Shown in pieces: positions 25,004-34,388 of a stretch of DNA of 64,000 nucleotides. Under the pieces are notes generated by a model. The model worked only from the letters and a program-made list of their open reading frames with translations, had not been told where the DNA came from and made no database searches. How positions within the stretch are numbered: the first letter of the stretch is position 1; every line of letters begins with the position of its first letter. The translations under genes and the position numbers were made by a program. The DNA lies in the NCBI GenBank assembly GCA_946998295.1, contig CAMPYS010000006.1, positions 1 through 64,000 of the forward strand, in the 5' to 3' direction. The DNA comes from an uncultured Prevotella sp. (lineage in GTDB: Bacteria; Bacteroidota; Bacteroidia; Bacteroidales; Bacteroidaceae).

Positions 25004-27766
25004 ATGGACAAACTTTTTCTTATAGATGCTTACGCACTGATATATAGATCTTATTATGCATTTATCAATAATCCACGAATAAACTCAAAAGGACAAAATA
25101 CATCTGCCATCTTTGGTTTTTGCAACACTATAAATGAAATTATAAACAAAGAACATCCTACACATATTGCTGTTGCATTTGATTTAGGTAAAACATTTAG
25201 ACACGAAGAATTTACAGAATATAAAGCACAGCGAGAAGCAACCCCTGAGGATATTTCACTTTCTGTACCAATAATAAAAAGTTTTCTAAAAGCTATGAAT
25301 ATACCAATATTTGAAGTTGAAGGGTATGAGGCTGACGACGTAATTGGTACTATTGCAACAAAAGCGAGTAAAAATGGAATACATACTTTTATGTTTACAC
25401 CTGACAAAGACTATGGACAACTTGTAAATTCCTTAACATATATATATAAGCCTAAATATGGTGGAGGATATGAAATTATAGACGAAAAAGGTATAAAAAA
25501 TAAATATAATATAGAATCTACTAAACAGGTTATTGATATACTTGCTCTAATGGGTGATTCTGCAGACAATTTTCCAGGTTGTCCAGGTGTAGGTGAAAAA
25601 ACAGCTTCCAAACTCATTAAACAGTTTGGAAGCATTGATAACATGCTAAATAATGTTCAAGATATAAAGGGAAAACTAAGAACCAAAGTAGAAGCATCAA
25701 TTGAGGATATAAAACTATCAAAATTCTTAGCTACTATAGTTACTGATGCACCGATAAAGCTTGACATGGAAATAATGAAAGTAAAAGATGCAAATATAGA
25801 AGAACTAACAAAATTATTCAGAAATTTAGAATTCAATTCTTTGCTTAAAAAATTTATTAATAAACAAGAAAATATATCAAAAAATAGTAACCAACAGCTA
25901 TCTATATTTTCAGAAAAAGCAAGTAGTTGCCAAGAAAGTTTTAATTTCGACAATTATAGAGCTATTTCAACAACAAGCCATAAGTATAAACTAATTGAAA
26001 ATAAAGAAGATGCAAGAAAATTATGTGATTTTTTATTGACAAAACAATACCTTTGTTTAGATACAGAAACAACATCTGTCAATGCCATTGATGCAGAACT
26101 TGTCGGTCTAAGCTTTGCTGTTGATGAACATGAAGCCTTTTATATCCCTATTTCTAAAAACTATGAAGAAGCACTGGATTGGGTAAATATTTTTAAACCA
26201 CTTTATGAAAAAGAATCTATACTAAAGATAGGACAAAATATTAAGTATGACTATAAAGTACTAAGCAAATATAATACATATATCAAGGGAAATATCTTTG
26301 ACACTATGATAGCACACTACCTTATTCAACCAGAAGCTAACCACAATATGGATTATATGGCAGAAACACTTCTCAAATATAAAACTATTCATATTGAAGA
26401 GCTAATTGGAGAAAAGGGTAAAAAACAACTTAATATGAGGGATTTGTCACCTAAAGATATATATGAATATGCTTGTGAAGATGCTGATATAACTTTACAA
26501 CTTAAAAACATATTAGAACCTAAACTTAAAGAAGTAAATGAAGAAAAACTATTTTGGAATATTGAAATGCCTCTAATACCTATTTTAGCAACAATGGAGC
26601 TTAATGGGGTAAGGCTTGACACAGAAGCTCTAAAAGATATATCCAACAACCTCAACAAACGGTTAAAACAAATTGAGAAAAATATATACCTGTTAGCTGG
26701 AGAAGAATTTAATATATCAAGTCCAAAACAAGTTGGTGATATTCTGTTTGGTAAACTACAAATTGCAAGCAAGCCAAAAAAGACAAAAACAGGACAATAT
26801 ATTACAAGTGAAGAAGTTTTACTGTCTCACAAAAACAAACATCCTATAATAGAGGATATACTTAATTATCGTGGGCTAAAAAAATTACTATCAACATATG
26901 TTGACTCGTTACCTAAACTAATAAACGAAAAGACACAACATATACATACATCGTTCAACCAAGCACTTACAGCTACAGGAAGATTATCTTCAAGTGATCC
27001 TAACCTACAAAATATACCTATAAGGACAAACGATGGAAAAGAGATAAGAAGGGCTTTTTTACCTGAACCTAATTCGTTATTTCTATCGGCAGACTATAGT
27101 CAAATAGAGTTGCGTATTATGGCACATCTATCAAAAGATGAAAATATGATAGAAGCGTTCAATAATAATCTCGACATACACCGAGCTACAGCCGCTAAAA
27201 TATGGCACGAACCTATAGAAAATGTTACAGATACACAACGAAAAAAAGCAAAACAGGCTAATTTTGGAATTATATACGGCATAACCACATACGGCTTAGC
27301 TCAAAGAATGAATATATCTAATAAGGAAGCAAAAGAACTTATAGAAGATTATTTCAAGACCTTCCCAAAGGTAAAAGAATATATGGAAAATGCAAAACAA
27401 AAAGCAAGAGAAAGAGGATACGCTGAAACTATTTTTCTTCGCAGAAGATATTTGAACGACATTAATAGCCGCAATGCTACTGTAAGGGGATTTGCTGAAA
27501 GAAATGCAATAAATGCACCTATACAAGGGTCTGAAGCCGACATTATCAAGATAGCTATGATAAAGATATATAACCGCTTTAAAGAACTAAATCTAAAGGC
27601 TAAAATGATATTACAAGTACATGATGAACTCGATTTTTCTGTACCAAAAGAAGAAAAAGAGATTGTTGAGAATATTGTCAAACGTGAAATGGAAAATGCT
27701 TATAAATTATCAATTCCACTAACAGTAGATTTAGGTTGGGGAGATAATTGGCTTGAAGCTCACTAA
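25004..27766 (+). CDS. polA: DNA polymerase I
   Basis: Fills gaps and removes RNA primers and damaged stretches. The 920 residues contain all three domains. The 5'-3' exonuclease spans about 1-290 (FLIDAYALIYRSYYAF, DNFPGCPGVGEKTA). The 3'-5' proofreading domain spans about 335-520 and keeps the DxE motif (CLDTETTSVNA), so it looks active. Family A polymerase runs from about 600 with SADYSQIELRIMAHLS (motif A), KKAKQANFGIIYGI (motif B) and LQVHDELDF (motif C). A strong terminator follows. Confidence 0.97.
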   Translation: MDKLFLIDAYALIYRSYYAFINNPRINSKGQNTSAIFGFCNTINEIINKEHPTHIAVAFDLGKTFRHEEFTEYKAQREATPEDISLSVPIIKSFLKAMNIPIFEVEGYEADDVIGTIATKASKNGIHTFMFTPDKDYGQLVNSLTYIYKPKYGGGYEIIDEKGIKNKYNIESTKQVIDILALMGDSADNFPGCPGVGEKTASKLIKQFGSIDNMLNNVQDIKGKLRTKVEASIEDIKLSKFLATIVTDAPIKLDMEIMKVKDANIEELTKLFRNLEFNSLLKKFINKQENISKNSNQQLSIFSEKASSCQESFNFDNYRAISTTSHKYKLIENKEDARKLCDFLLTKQYLCLDTETTSVNAIDAELVGLSFAVDEHEAFYIPISKNYEEALDWVNIFKPLYEKESILKIGQNIKYDYKVLSKYNTYIKGNIFDTMIAHYLIQPEANHNMDYMAETLLKYKTIHIEELIGEKGKKQLNMRDLSPKDIYEYACEDADITLQLKNILEPKLKEVNEEKLFWNIEMPLIPILATMELNGVRLDTEALKDISNNLNKRLKQIEKNIYLLAGEEFNISSPKQVGDILFGKLQIASKPKKTKTGQYITSEEVLLSHKNKHPIIEDILNYRGLKKLLSTYVDSLPKLINEKTQHIHTSFNQALTATGRLSSSDPNLQNIPIRTNDGKEIRRAFLPEPNSLFLSADYSQIELRIMAHLSKDENMIEAFNNNLDIHRATAAKIWHEPIENVTDTQRKKAKQANFGIIYGITTYGLAQRMNISNKEAKELIEDYFKTFPKVKEYMENAKQKARERGYAETIFLRRRYLNDINSRNATVRGFAERNAINAPIQGSEADIIKIAMIKIYNRFKELNLKAKMILQVHDELDFSVPKEEKEIVENIVKREMENAYKLSIPLTVDLGWGDNWLEAH

Positions 27767-27837
27767 TAGATTGAGAAAATTATATTATAGAGATTAGGTT
27801 TATTAAGTGTTTACAACCGTCTTTTCCTTTAAAAAAT

Positions 27838-27881
27838 TATTAGCTAATAGCACTAAATAAGCTATTAGCTATTTTTTTTTG
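27838..27881 (+). terminator. Terminator of polA
   Basis: Perfect 11-bp stem TAGCTAATAGC / GCTATTAGCTA (27841-27871) followed by nine or more T residues. Confidence 0.88.
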
Positions 27882-27902
27882 CGATAACCAAACTTTAAAA
27901 AC

Positions 27903-27997
27903 TCATTTCTTTATTAGTTCAAATTCTGCATCAGTAAGTCCATAATTTATATATATAATTCCATCAGTTACACCTGTCTTACCCCTGCATTGCAACA
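27903..27997 (-). pseudogene. Possible C-terminal remnant of a DNA methyltransferase gene
   Basis: On the minus strand an open stretch of about 31 codons ends GIIYINYGLTDAEFELIKK then a stop. The pattern YxLTxxEhxLh at an extreme C-terminus recalls the tail of Eco57I-type and related N6-adenine methylases. Upstream the frame is closed by stops, so at most a scrap survives. It lies in a 650-base gene-free gap that otherwise holds the polA terminator and repeat copy B. The similarity is from memory only. Confidence 0.25.
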
Positions 27998-28072
27998 CAT
28001 TCTATATTATGATATATTCCAACTTTTTATTAGTACTTAGTTTGTCTTTTATTAAATATTTTATACGAAACG

Positions 28073-28383
28073 ATAATTGTAAAGAAAAATTACCTATAAA
28101 AACAAGTATAAAAATCGTCTAAGTTAAACGACTGAAGAGGTTCTATAAGGAACGCGGCTGTGGATTAAGTTAAACGACTGAAGTGGTTTTATAAGGAACG
28201 CAGCTGTAGATTAAGTTAAACGATTATAGTGATTGCATATCATTCCACAAAATATTGTTTTACAAATAGTTACATAAATATAGTTTACCTTTTAAAAGTA
28301 CACTTTAATATAGATTTATTGCCATACTAAAGAAGAAAAAAACCGAAATCTTCAAATCCTTTTTTTTGTATATTTTTTTTACT
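28073..28383. repeat. Intergenic repeat element, copy B (polA/lptB convergent gap)
   Basis: Second copy of the element at 5008-5314. Here the tandem part is clear: units starting TAAGTTAAACGA at 28120, 28166 and 28212, an exact 46-base period. The first two units also share ATAAGGAACGC followed by GGCTGTGGAT or AGCTGTAGAT. The flanks ATAATTGTAAA, TATTGTTTTACA and AATCC-T-rich-TTTGTATAT match copy A. Both copies lie between convergent genes. There is no ORF. Confidence 0.75.
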
Positions 28384-28422
28384 ATATTTATCTACCAATT
28401 CTGTATAAACCTAACTATAAGT

Positions 28423-29238
28423 TTATACATTGTTTTCCGCTGCTTTTTTCCTTTCATCTATAAGCTGAAAATCTTTTTTCTGAAGTACAAAGTCTGTACC
28501 GAGGTATTTTTCTTTAACTATTTTGTTCTGTGCCAATTCTTCTGGTGTTCCTTTAAAAAGAATACGTCCTTCAAATAAAAGATAAGCTCTGTCTGTGATA
28601 TTTAATGTTTCGTGAACATTATGATCTGTTATCAATATACCAATATTTTGGAATTTTAACTGCCAAACAATATGTTGTATATCTTCTACAGCTATAGGAT
28701 CAACACCAGCAAATGGTTCATCTAACATAATAAATTTAGGATCAATAGCTAAGCAACGAGCTATCTCGCAGCGACGTCGTTCACCTCCTGACAACCTATC
28801 CCCTAAATTTTTACGAACTTTTTCTAAACGAAACTCTCGTATAAGGCTTTCCATTCGTTCGATACGTTGAGTTTTTGTTTTCTTTGTCATCTCAAGAACA
28901 CTCATTATATTATCCTCAACACTCATTTTTCTAAAAACACTTGCTTCTTGTGGCAAATATCCAATACCTGCTTTTGCACGTTTATATACAGGATATTTGG
29001 TAATATCTATATCATTGATATACACATGACCTTCATTTGGTATTATTAATCCTGTTGTCATATAGAAAGATGTTGTCTTACCCGCACCGTTAGGTCCAAG
29101 CAGTCCTACTATCTCTCCTTGCTTTACATTTATACTGACACCATTTGCTACAGTACGTTTACCATATCGCTTTACAAGTCCATCTGTACGCAACACACTG
29201 TGTTTTTCATCTTCAGGAGTAACTACTACATTTTCCAT
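28423..29238 (-). CDS. lptB: LPS export ABC transporter ATPase LptB
   Basis: The cytoplasmic ATPase that powers lipopolysaccharide extraction with LptFG. The 271 residues show Walker A GLLGPNGAGKTTSFYM, the LptB-typical GIGYLPQEASVFRKMSVEDN, signature LSGGERRRCEIARCL, Walker B FIMLDEPFAGVDP and the H-loop ITDHNVHETL. A C-terminal extension of about 30 residues after YLGTDF is longer than in E. coli (241 residues). The gene is alone; other Lpt-like functions appear at 59547-61472 (OstA-like). Confidence 0.93.
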   Translation of the reverse strand: MENVVVTPEDEKHSVLRTDGLVKRYGKRTVANGVSINVKQGEIVGLLGPNGAGKTTSFYMTTGLIIPNEGHVYINDIDITKYPVYKRAKAGIGYLPQEASVFRKMSVEDNIMSVLEMTKKTKTQRIERMESLIREFRLEKVRKNLGDRLSGGERRRCEIARCLAIDPKFIMLDEPFAGVDPIAVEDIQHIVWQLKFQNIGILITDHNVHETLNITDRAYLLFEGRILFKGTPEELAQNKIVKEKYLGTDFVLQKKDFQLIDERKKAAENNV

Positions 29239-29282
29239 AATTAAATATCTGTTTTATATAGATATAGCCATATTTATAGTTA

Positions 29283-29290
29283 CAAAAGTA
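29283..29290 (-). promoter_or_regulatory. Predicted -7 box of lptB
   Basis: Minus-strand TACTTTTG, 44 bases before the ATG. Confidence 0.45.
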
Positions 29291-29341
29291 ACAAAATAAA
29301 AACTAAGATGCTGAATCGAAAGAGCAAAACTATTAAATAAA

Positions 29342-29373
29342 TTGCTCAATATAGCTATTTTTAATTACTTTTG
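29342..29373 (+). promoter_or_regulatory. Predicted mlaEF promoter
   Basis: TTG at 29342-29344, a 21-base spacer, TACTTTTG at 29366-29373; the leader is only about 18-20 nt. Confidence 0.65.
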
Positions 29374-29398
29374 TAGATATTTTTATACAGTAATATAA

Positions 29399-30145
29399 AT
29401 GCTAATAGAAAAGTGGCTTACAACCTTAGGTAAATATTTACTCTTAATGGGTAGAGCGTTTAGTTTACCAGAAAGGTTTAGAATGTTCTTTAAACGCTAT
29501 ATAAAAGAAATATCCCAATTAGGTGTAAATTCAATAGGTATAGTTCTTTTAATTTCGTTCTTCATAGGCGCAGTTATATGCATACAGATAAAACTTAACG
29601 TTCAAAGTCCATGGATGCCCCATTGGGTATCAGGATATGTAACAAGAGAAATTATGCTATTAGAGTTTTCTTCAAGTATAATGTGTTTAATTCTTTCTGG
29701 TAAAGTTGGGTCTAATATAGCATCCGAATTAGGTACAATGAGAGTAACTCAACAAATTGATGCCTTAGAAATTATGGGAGTTAACTCTGCAAGTTACTTA
29801 ATCTTACCCAAAATAACAGGATTAATTACAATAATGCCTTTTTTAGTAATTTTCTCTGCCACTATGGGTATAATAGGTGCATATGCAACAGCCTTTATTG
29901 CCCACATTATCACACCTACAGATCTTACAGCAGGTTTACAACATTCGTTTAATCCTTGGTTTATGTATATGAGCATTCTCAAAAGCCTATTCTTTGCATT
30001 CGTAATATCAAGTGTTTCCTCCTATTTTGGTTATACTGTGAAAGGTGGTTCTGTAGAAGTAGGAAAGGCATCCACTGATGCCGTTGTAGCATCAAGTGTT
30101 TTAATCCTATTCAGCGATGTATTTTTAACACAATTATTAAGTTAG
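29399..30145 (+). CDS. mlaE: MlaE-family ABC transporter permease
   Basis: Integral-membrane subunit of the phospholipid transporter that maintains outer-membrane lipid asymmetry. The 248 residues have about five or six hydrophobic segments and the family motif region LGTMRVTQQIDALEIMGVNSASYLILPK, which contacts the ATPase, followed by FGYTVKGGSVEVGKASTDAVVASS. The ATPase gene starts one base after its stop, so the two are translationally linked. No MCE-domain (MlaD) gene follows; that partner must be elsewhere. Confidence 0.92.
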   Translation: MLIEKWLTTLGKYLLLMGRAFSLPERFRMFFKRYIKEISQLGVNSIGIVLLISFFIGAVICIQIKLNVQSPWMPHWVSGYVTREIMLLEFSSSIMCLILSGKVGSNIASELGTMRVTQQIDALEIMGVNSASYLILPKITGLITIMPFLVIFSATMGIIGAYATAFIAHIITPTDLTAGLQHSFNPWFMYMSILKSLFFAFVISSVSSYFGYTVKGGSVEVGKASTDAVVASSVLILFSDVFLTQLLS

Positions 30146-30146
30146 T

Positions 30147-30911
30147 ATGATTGAAATTAATCATTTATACAAATCATTTGGAAACAAAGAGATTTTACAC
30201 GATATAAACACACAATTTGAAGTTGGCAAAACAAATCTAATAATAGGACAAAGTGGAGCTGGTAAAACTGTACTTATGCAATGTTTAGTAGGACTGCTAA
30301 TTCCTACAAGTGGAGAAATTCTATATGACAATATAAATATTACTCAACTTACAAAAAAGGAAAAACTTAAAATAAGAAGGAATATGGGAATGATATTCCA
30401 AGGCTCTGCTTTATTTGACTCACTAACAGTATTGGAGAATGTAAGATTTCCCTTAGATATGTTTTCTGACCTTTCCATAAAAGAAAGAAACAAACAAGCT
30501 CTAAAATGTTTAGAGAGAGTTAACCTCATTGGTGCAGAGAATAAATATCCGGGAGAAATTTCTGGTGGAATGCAAAAACGTGTAGCTATAGCACGTGCTA
30601 TCGTTTTAAGACCTAAATATCTTTTCTGTGATGAACCAAATTCTGGATTAGACCCTAAAACTTCTCTTATCATTGATAATCTAATAACAGAAATTACAAA
30701 AGAAGATAATACTATTACTATTATAAACACTCATGACATGAACTCTGTCATGGGTATAGGCGAAAATATTATTTTTTTAAGTGATGGTCGAAAAGAGTGG
30801 CAAGGAAATAAAGATACAATAATAAAATCAAAAAACAAAAAACTTAATGAACTTGTCTTTGCATCTGATCTATTCAAAAAGGTTAAAGCTGCCGAATTAG
30901 AAGAAATATAA
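30147..30911 (+). CDS. mlaF: MlaF-family ABC transporter ATPase
   Basis: ATP-binding partner of the MlaE-type permease just upstream. The 254 residues show Walker A IIGQSGAGKTVLMQ, Q-loop GMIFQGSALFDSLTVLENV, signature ISGGMQKRVAIARAI, Walker B YLFCDEPNSGLDP and switch His NTHDMNS. The phrase ALFDSLTV and the ISGGMQKR signature are typical of the Mla group rather than of generic importers. Confidence 0.92.
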   Translation: MIEINHLYKSFGNKEILHDINTQFEVGKTNLIIGQSGAGKTVLMQCLVGLLIPTSGEILYDNINITQLTKKEKLKIRRNMGMIFQGSALFDSLTVLENVRFPLDMFSDLSIKERNKQALKCLERVNLIGAENKYPGEISGGMQKRVAIARAIVLRPKYLFCDEPNSGLDPKTSLIIDNLITEITKEDNTITIINTHDMNSVMGIGENIIFLSDGRKEWQGNKDTIIKSKNKKLNELVFASDLFKKVKAAELEEI

Positions 30912-31021
30912 CTTTTATATATTAATGTATATAACTAAATTAAATAGTTACATAAAATTAAAAAAAAACAAAATAACATAGTTTTTACTGTCTTTTTTTT
31001 ACGTTTTTAAAAGAAAATCAT

Positions 31022-31029
31022 TATATTTG
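31022..31029 (+). promoter_or_regulatory. Predicted -7 box of pepD
   Basis: TATATTTG, 33 bases before the ATG. Confidence 0.5.
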
Positions 31030-31062
31030 CCAATATAAAAATCCAACTAAAAAAATTAATCT

Positions 31063-32502
31063 ATGAAAGAAAAAGAATTCAAGGCAAACAACTTGCCATC
31101 AGAGTGTACAACTATTATCGTTGGTCAAGAAATGACAGCAGATGGTTCTATGATTGTAGCACGTTCAGAAGACTGGGATGCTATGGAAGCTAAGAACTAT
31201 GAACTATATACTGACACAAAAGAAGGCCCCAAAGAATTTATAGCAAAAGATAGTCCTTTCCGTTGCAAACTTCCAAAAGAAGCCTTAGGATATAGTGCTT
31301 TAGCTCCATATAGCTTACCTAACCATTGGGGTAGTGCTGGTTTCAACACTGCAGGTGTAGGTATGAGTGCAACTGAAAGTATATTTAGTAGCGATGAGGT
31401 TTTAAAATTTGACCCTCTTGTAGAAACAGGTCTTGCAGAGAATGCAGTGTTCAATATTGTACTACCTTATGTACACACAGCCCGCGAAGGTGTAGAACGT
31501 CTTGGTATGCTAATTGAAAAACATGGTATAGCAGAAGGCTTCGGTATAGGATTTGTTGATAACAAAGAAATTTGGTACTTAGAAACAGCTTGTGGTCATC
31601 GCTGGTTAGCTTGCAGAATACCTAAAGAACAATATTTTGTTACAGGTAACCAAAGTCGTTTCCGTAAATATGATCCAAAAGATAAAGAAAACTACTTAGC
31701 ATCTGCAGACTTATTAGAATTTGCAGAAAAGAACGGTTTATATGATCCTAAAAAAGGTGAATTTGACTTCCACGTATCTTATGCACGCGATATAGAACTT
31801 GATACTACTTATAACTACCCACGTGTATGGGGACTACAAGGTATGTTCTCACCTGCTATAAAGAACGATGTTAAAAAGAATACATTCCCTGTATATGCAA
31901 AAGCTGAAAAACTTATAAGCATTACTGACATGCGTAAGGCTTTCCGCTTCCACTATGACAATACAGAGCATGATCCTTATCTACATAGTAACCCTAATGA
32001 GCCTTATCGCCCAGTTTCTATATTCCGTACAACTCAAACACATATATTACAAGTAAGACCAGAACTACCTAAAGCAATCGGATGTATCAATTATGTTGCT
32101 ATGGGTATGGCTGACTTAGGCCTATTCTTACCACTTTACCAAGGTATAAAATCTTACCCAGTAGAATATACTAAGGGTACTAACGAAGCTAGTGTTGATT
32201 CTGCTTATTGGAAATTCCGTAAAGTCATGACTTTAGGTATGGTAAATTATAATAAGTATGCACCTATGATTAAAGAAGCCTACTTGAAGTTTGAGCAAGA
32301 AACTGATCAACGTCAACGTGAAATGGAGGAAGAATACTTACGCATATATAAGACTCAGCCACTACATGCACAAGACTTACTACAAGAGTTCTCTGACAAA
32401 ATATTATCTAAAGCTCTTGAATTAGCAGACTGCTTACAAGAAAAATTGTTTACACAACTCACAAAAGATACTCAAGCTGAATACTTGTTCCACGGAGCAT
32501 AA
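31063..32502 (+). CDS. pepD: C69-family dipeptidase
   Basis: An N-terminal-nucleophile hydrolase of the dipeptidase A type. After a 14-residue lead comes Cys15 in ECTTIIVGQEMTADGSMIVARSEDWD, the conserved start of the mature enzyme, so autocatalytic removal of a short propeptide is expected. The 479-residue length and motifs such as ATESIFSSDEVL, GIGFVDNKEIWYLETACGHRW and YFVTGNQSRFR fit the family. There is no evident signal peptide, so it is probably cytoplasmic and acts in peptide breakdown. It is monocistronic, with its own predicted -7 box and a perfect hairpin after it. GC content is a little higher than its neighbours. Confidence 0.9.
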   Translation: MKEKEFKANNLPSECTTIIVGQEMTADGSMIVARSEDWDAMEAKNYELYTDTKEGPKEFIAKDSPFRCKLPKEALGYSALAPYSLPNHWGSAGFNTAGVGMSATESIFSSDEVLKFDPLVETGLAENAVFNIVLPYVHTAREGVERLGMLIEKHGIAEGFGIGFVDNKEIWYLETACGHRWLACRIPKEQYFVTGNQSRFRKYDPKDKENYLASADLLEFAEKNGLYDPKKGEFDFHVSYARDIELDTTYNYPRVWGLQGMFSPAIKNDVKKNTFPVYAKAEKLISITDMRKAFRFHYDNTEHDPYLHSNPNEPYRPVSIFRTTQTHILQVRPELPKAIGCINYVAMGMADLGLFLPLYQGIKSYPVEYTKGTNEASVDSAYWKFRKVMTLGMVNYNKYAPMIKEAYLKFEQETDQRQREMEEEYLRIYKTQPLHAQDLLQEFSDKILSKALELADCLQEKLFTQLTKDTQAEYLFHGA

Positions 32503-32528
32503 AATACATTGAGGATATTAATTTTTAT

Positions 32529-32560
32529 TTAGGGTATACTATCGATAGTATACCCTAAAT
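32529..32560. terminator. Terminator of pepD
   Basis: Perfect inverted repeat TTTAGGGTATACTATC / GATAGTATACCCTAAA with no loop. A T-rich tract precedes it and an AT tract follows. Confidence 0.7.
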
Positions 32561-32798
32561 AATATATATAAAGACTATTCTTATATATTATTCACCTATA
32601 TAATAAACTATTATAATATGAACTCTATAGCACTAACTTAAAAAACAGTTTTTTGCCACATCAGAAACTACACAAAATAACAAACTGTTTATTTGTCAGA
32701 ATCATCAGCAAAATTAAATATACACTAAATTAATTCCTACAACTGATTAAGATAGTCTATTTTACTGTAAATTACTCTCCTATCTTGAATAAAAAGAC

Positions 32799-32806
32799 TA
32801 CTTTTG
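32799..32806 (+). promoter_or_regulatory. Predicted -7 box of fcl
   Basis: TACTTTTG, 25 bases before the ATG. The 329-base gap before fcl otherwise holds the pepD terminator and AT-rich DNA without features. Confidence 0.5.
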
Positions 32807-32831
32807 TTGATAAATAAAGATAAGTATATAT

Positions 32832-34049
32832 ATGACAACAATTAATAAAACATCTAAGATATACATAGCAGGACACAAAGGATTAGTTGGGTCAGCTATA
32901 TGGAACAACCTAAAAAAACGAGGATATAATAATCTGATAGGGAAAGGGCATAGTGAGTTAGATCTAACCAACCAAAAAGAAGTTGATGATTTTTTTGAAA
33001 AAGAAAAACCAGAAGCAGTAGTAATTGCAGCCGCATTTGTTGGGGGCATAATGGCTAATAGTCTCTACAGAGCCGACTTCATTATGGAAAACATGAAAAT
33101 TCAATGTAATGTTATTTCTAATGCCTATAAACATAATGTAAAAAAACTTTTATTCCTTGGATCTACATGTATATATCCTAAAAATGCACCACAACCAATA
33201 AAAGAAACATCCTTATTAACTTCACCTTTAGAATATACTAATGAAGAATATGCAATTGCAAAAATAGCTGGACTAAAAATGTGCGAAAGCTATAACCTAC
33301 AATATGGAACTAACTACATAGCTGTTATGCCTACAAATCTTTATGGACCTAATGATAATTTCCATTTAGAAAATAGTCACGTAATGCCTGCAATGATGCG
33401 AAAAATATATTTAGCAAAACTTATCAATGAAAACAACTGGAAAGCTATACGTACAGACATGAATAAACGGCCTATACATTCTTCTGAAAAACTTGCTAAT
33501 ATTACAGGACTTGACAAAATAGATGGTAATAACAGTAAAGAAGATATACTAACAGCTTTGAAGTTCTATGGAATTGAAAATAACAAAGTATCACTATGGG
33601 GAACAGGTAGCCCACTAAGAGAATTTCTATGGAGCGAGGATATGGCAGATGCGTCTGTTCACATATTATTAAATATAGACTTTAAAGATATTATAGGAAT
33701 AGACAAATATTCTTCTGTTTTTTACGGTACTAAAGCTGATGCACAAATAAACAGAAATAATAGTGAAGGAAGAGGTGGCGCAATACCAACACTTGGAGAA
33801 ATACGCAACTGCCATATAAATATTGGTACAGGCAAAGAAATTAGCATAAAAGACTTGTCTTTACTAATAGCTAAAACTTTACAATTTTCAGGATCTATAC
33901 TTTGGGACGAAACAAAACCTGATGGTACTCCACGAAAATTAACAGATGTTACTAAACTGCATTCCTTAGGATGGATACACAAAATAGAAATTGAAGAAGG
34001 AGTAAAAAAACTATATCAATGGTATAAAAAGTCATTAGACAATATTTAG
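32832..34049 (+). CDS. fcl: GDP-L-fucose synthase
   Basis: Converts GDP-4-keto-6-deoxymannose to GDP-L-fucose with NADPH, supplying fucose for surface glycans. It has the extended-SDR cofactor motif GHKGLVGS at 14-21, the catalytic Ser in GSTCIYP and the YxxxK pair in YAIAKIAG near 140, then MPTNLYGPNDNFHLENSHVMPAMMRK. At 405 residues it is longer than the E. coli enzyme (321); extra sequence lies at about 200-235 and 285-320, a variation I associate with Bacteroidetes. gmd is not in the window. Confidence 0.92.
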   Translation: MTTINKTSKIYIAGHKGLVGSAIWNNLKKRGYNNLIGKGHSELDLTNQKEVDDFFEKEKPEAVVIAAAFVGGIMANSLYRADFIMENMKIQCNVISNAYKHNVKKLLFLGSTCIYPKNAPQPIKETSLLTSPLEYTNEEYAIAKIAGLKMCESYNLQYGTNYIAVMPTNLYGPNDNFHLENSHVMPAMMRKIYLAKLINENNWKAIRTDMNKRPIHSSEKLANITGLDKIDGNNSKEDILTALKFYGIENNKVSLWGTGSPLREFLWSEDMADASVHILLNIDFKDIIGIDKYSSVFYGTKADAQINRNNSEGRGGAIPTLGEIRNCHINIGTGKEISIKDLSLLIAKTLQFSGSILWDETKPDGTPRKLTDVTKLHSLGWIHKIEIEEGVKKLYQWYKKSLDNI

Positions 34050-34332
34050 CATACACAAAACAATTGATTTTTTCAGTATTAAATAAAAGGACATAAAGAG
34101 ATTGATTGCCTTAGGAGATATTTTGAATTTTAAACGTAGATATTATTTGCCTAAATCAAGCCAACCATCTATTCCACATTTGTGCAACATCCCTCCACTA
34201 AACTAATGTTAAGCAAGCTAAATGTAAAAAATATATACGTTTAAATAACACATATTATGCAAAAGTTACAGATATACCACTTGCTGTGTATAAACAATAG
34301 TTTACGATAATAAATAAAATAAAAAAAATAAT

Positions 34333-34360
34333 TTGAAATAAATTAATTTACTTAATTTTG
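34333..34360 (+). promoter_or_regulatory. Predicted purB promoter
   Basis: TTG at 34333-34335, a 17-base spacer, and TAATTTTG at 34353-34360. The 339-base gap before purB (34050-34388) shows nothing else that I can support. Confidence 0.5.
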
Positions 34361-34388
34361 CAGTGACAAATAATATACATATACAAAA

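Noticed and set aside
28120..28250. CRISPR array in repeat copy B
   Set aside because: The 46-base period is a plain tandem repeat; the units abut without variable spacers.
34050..34388. Decayed gene before purB
   Set aside because: Short reverse-strand frames exist but none gives a recognisable motif longer than about 15 residues.
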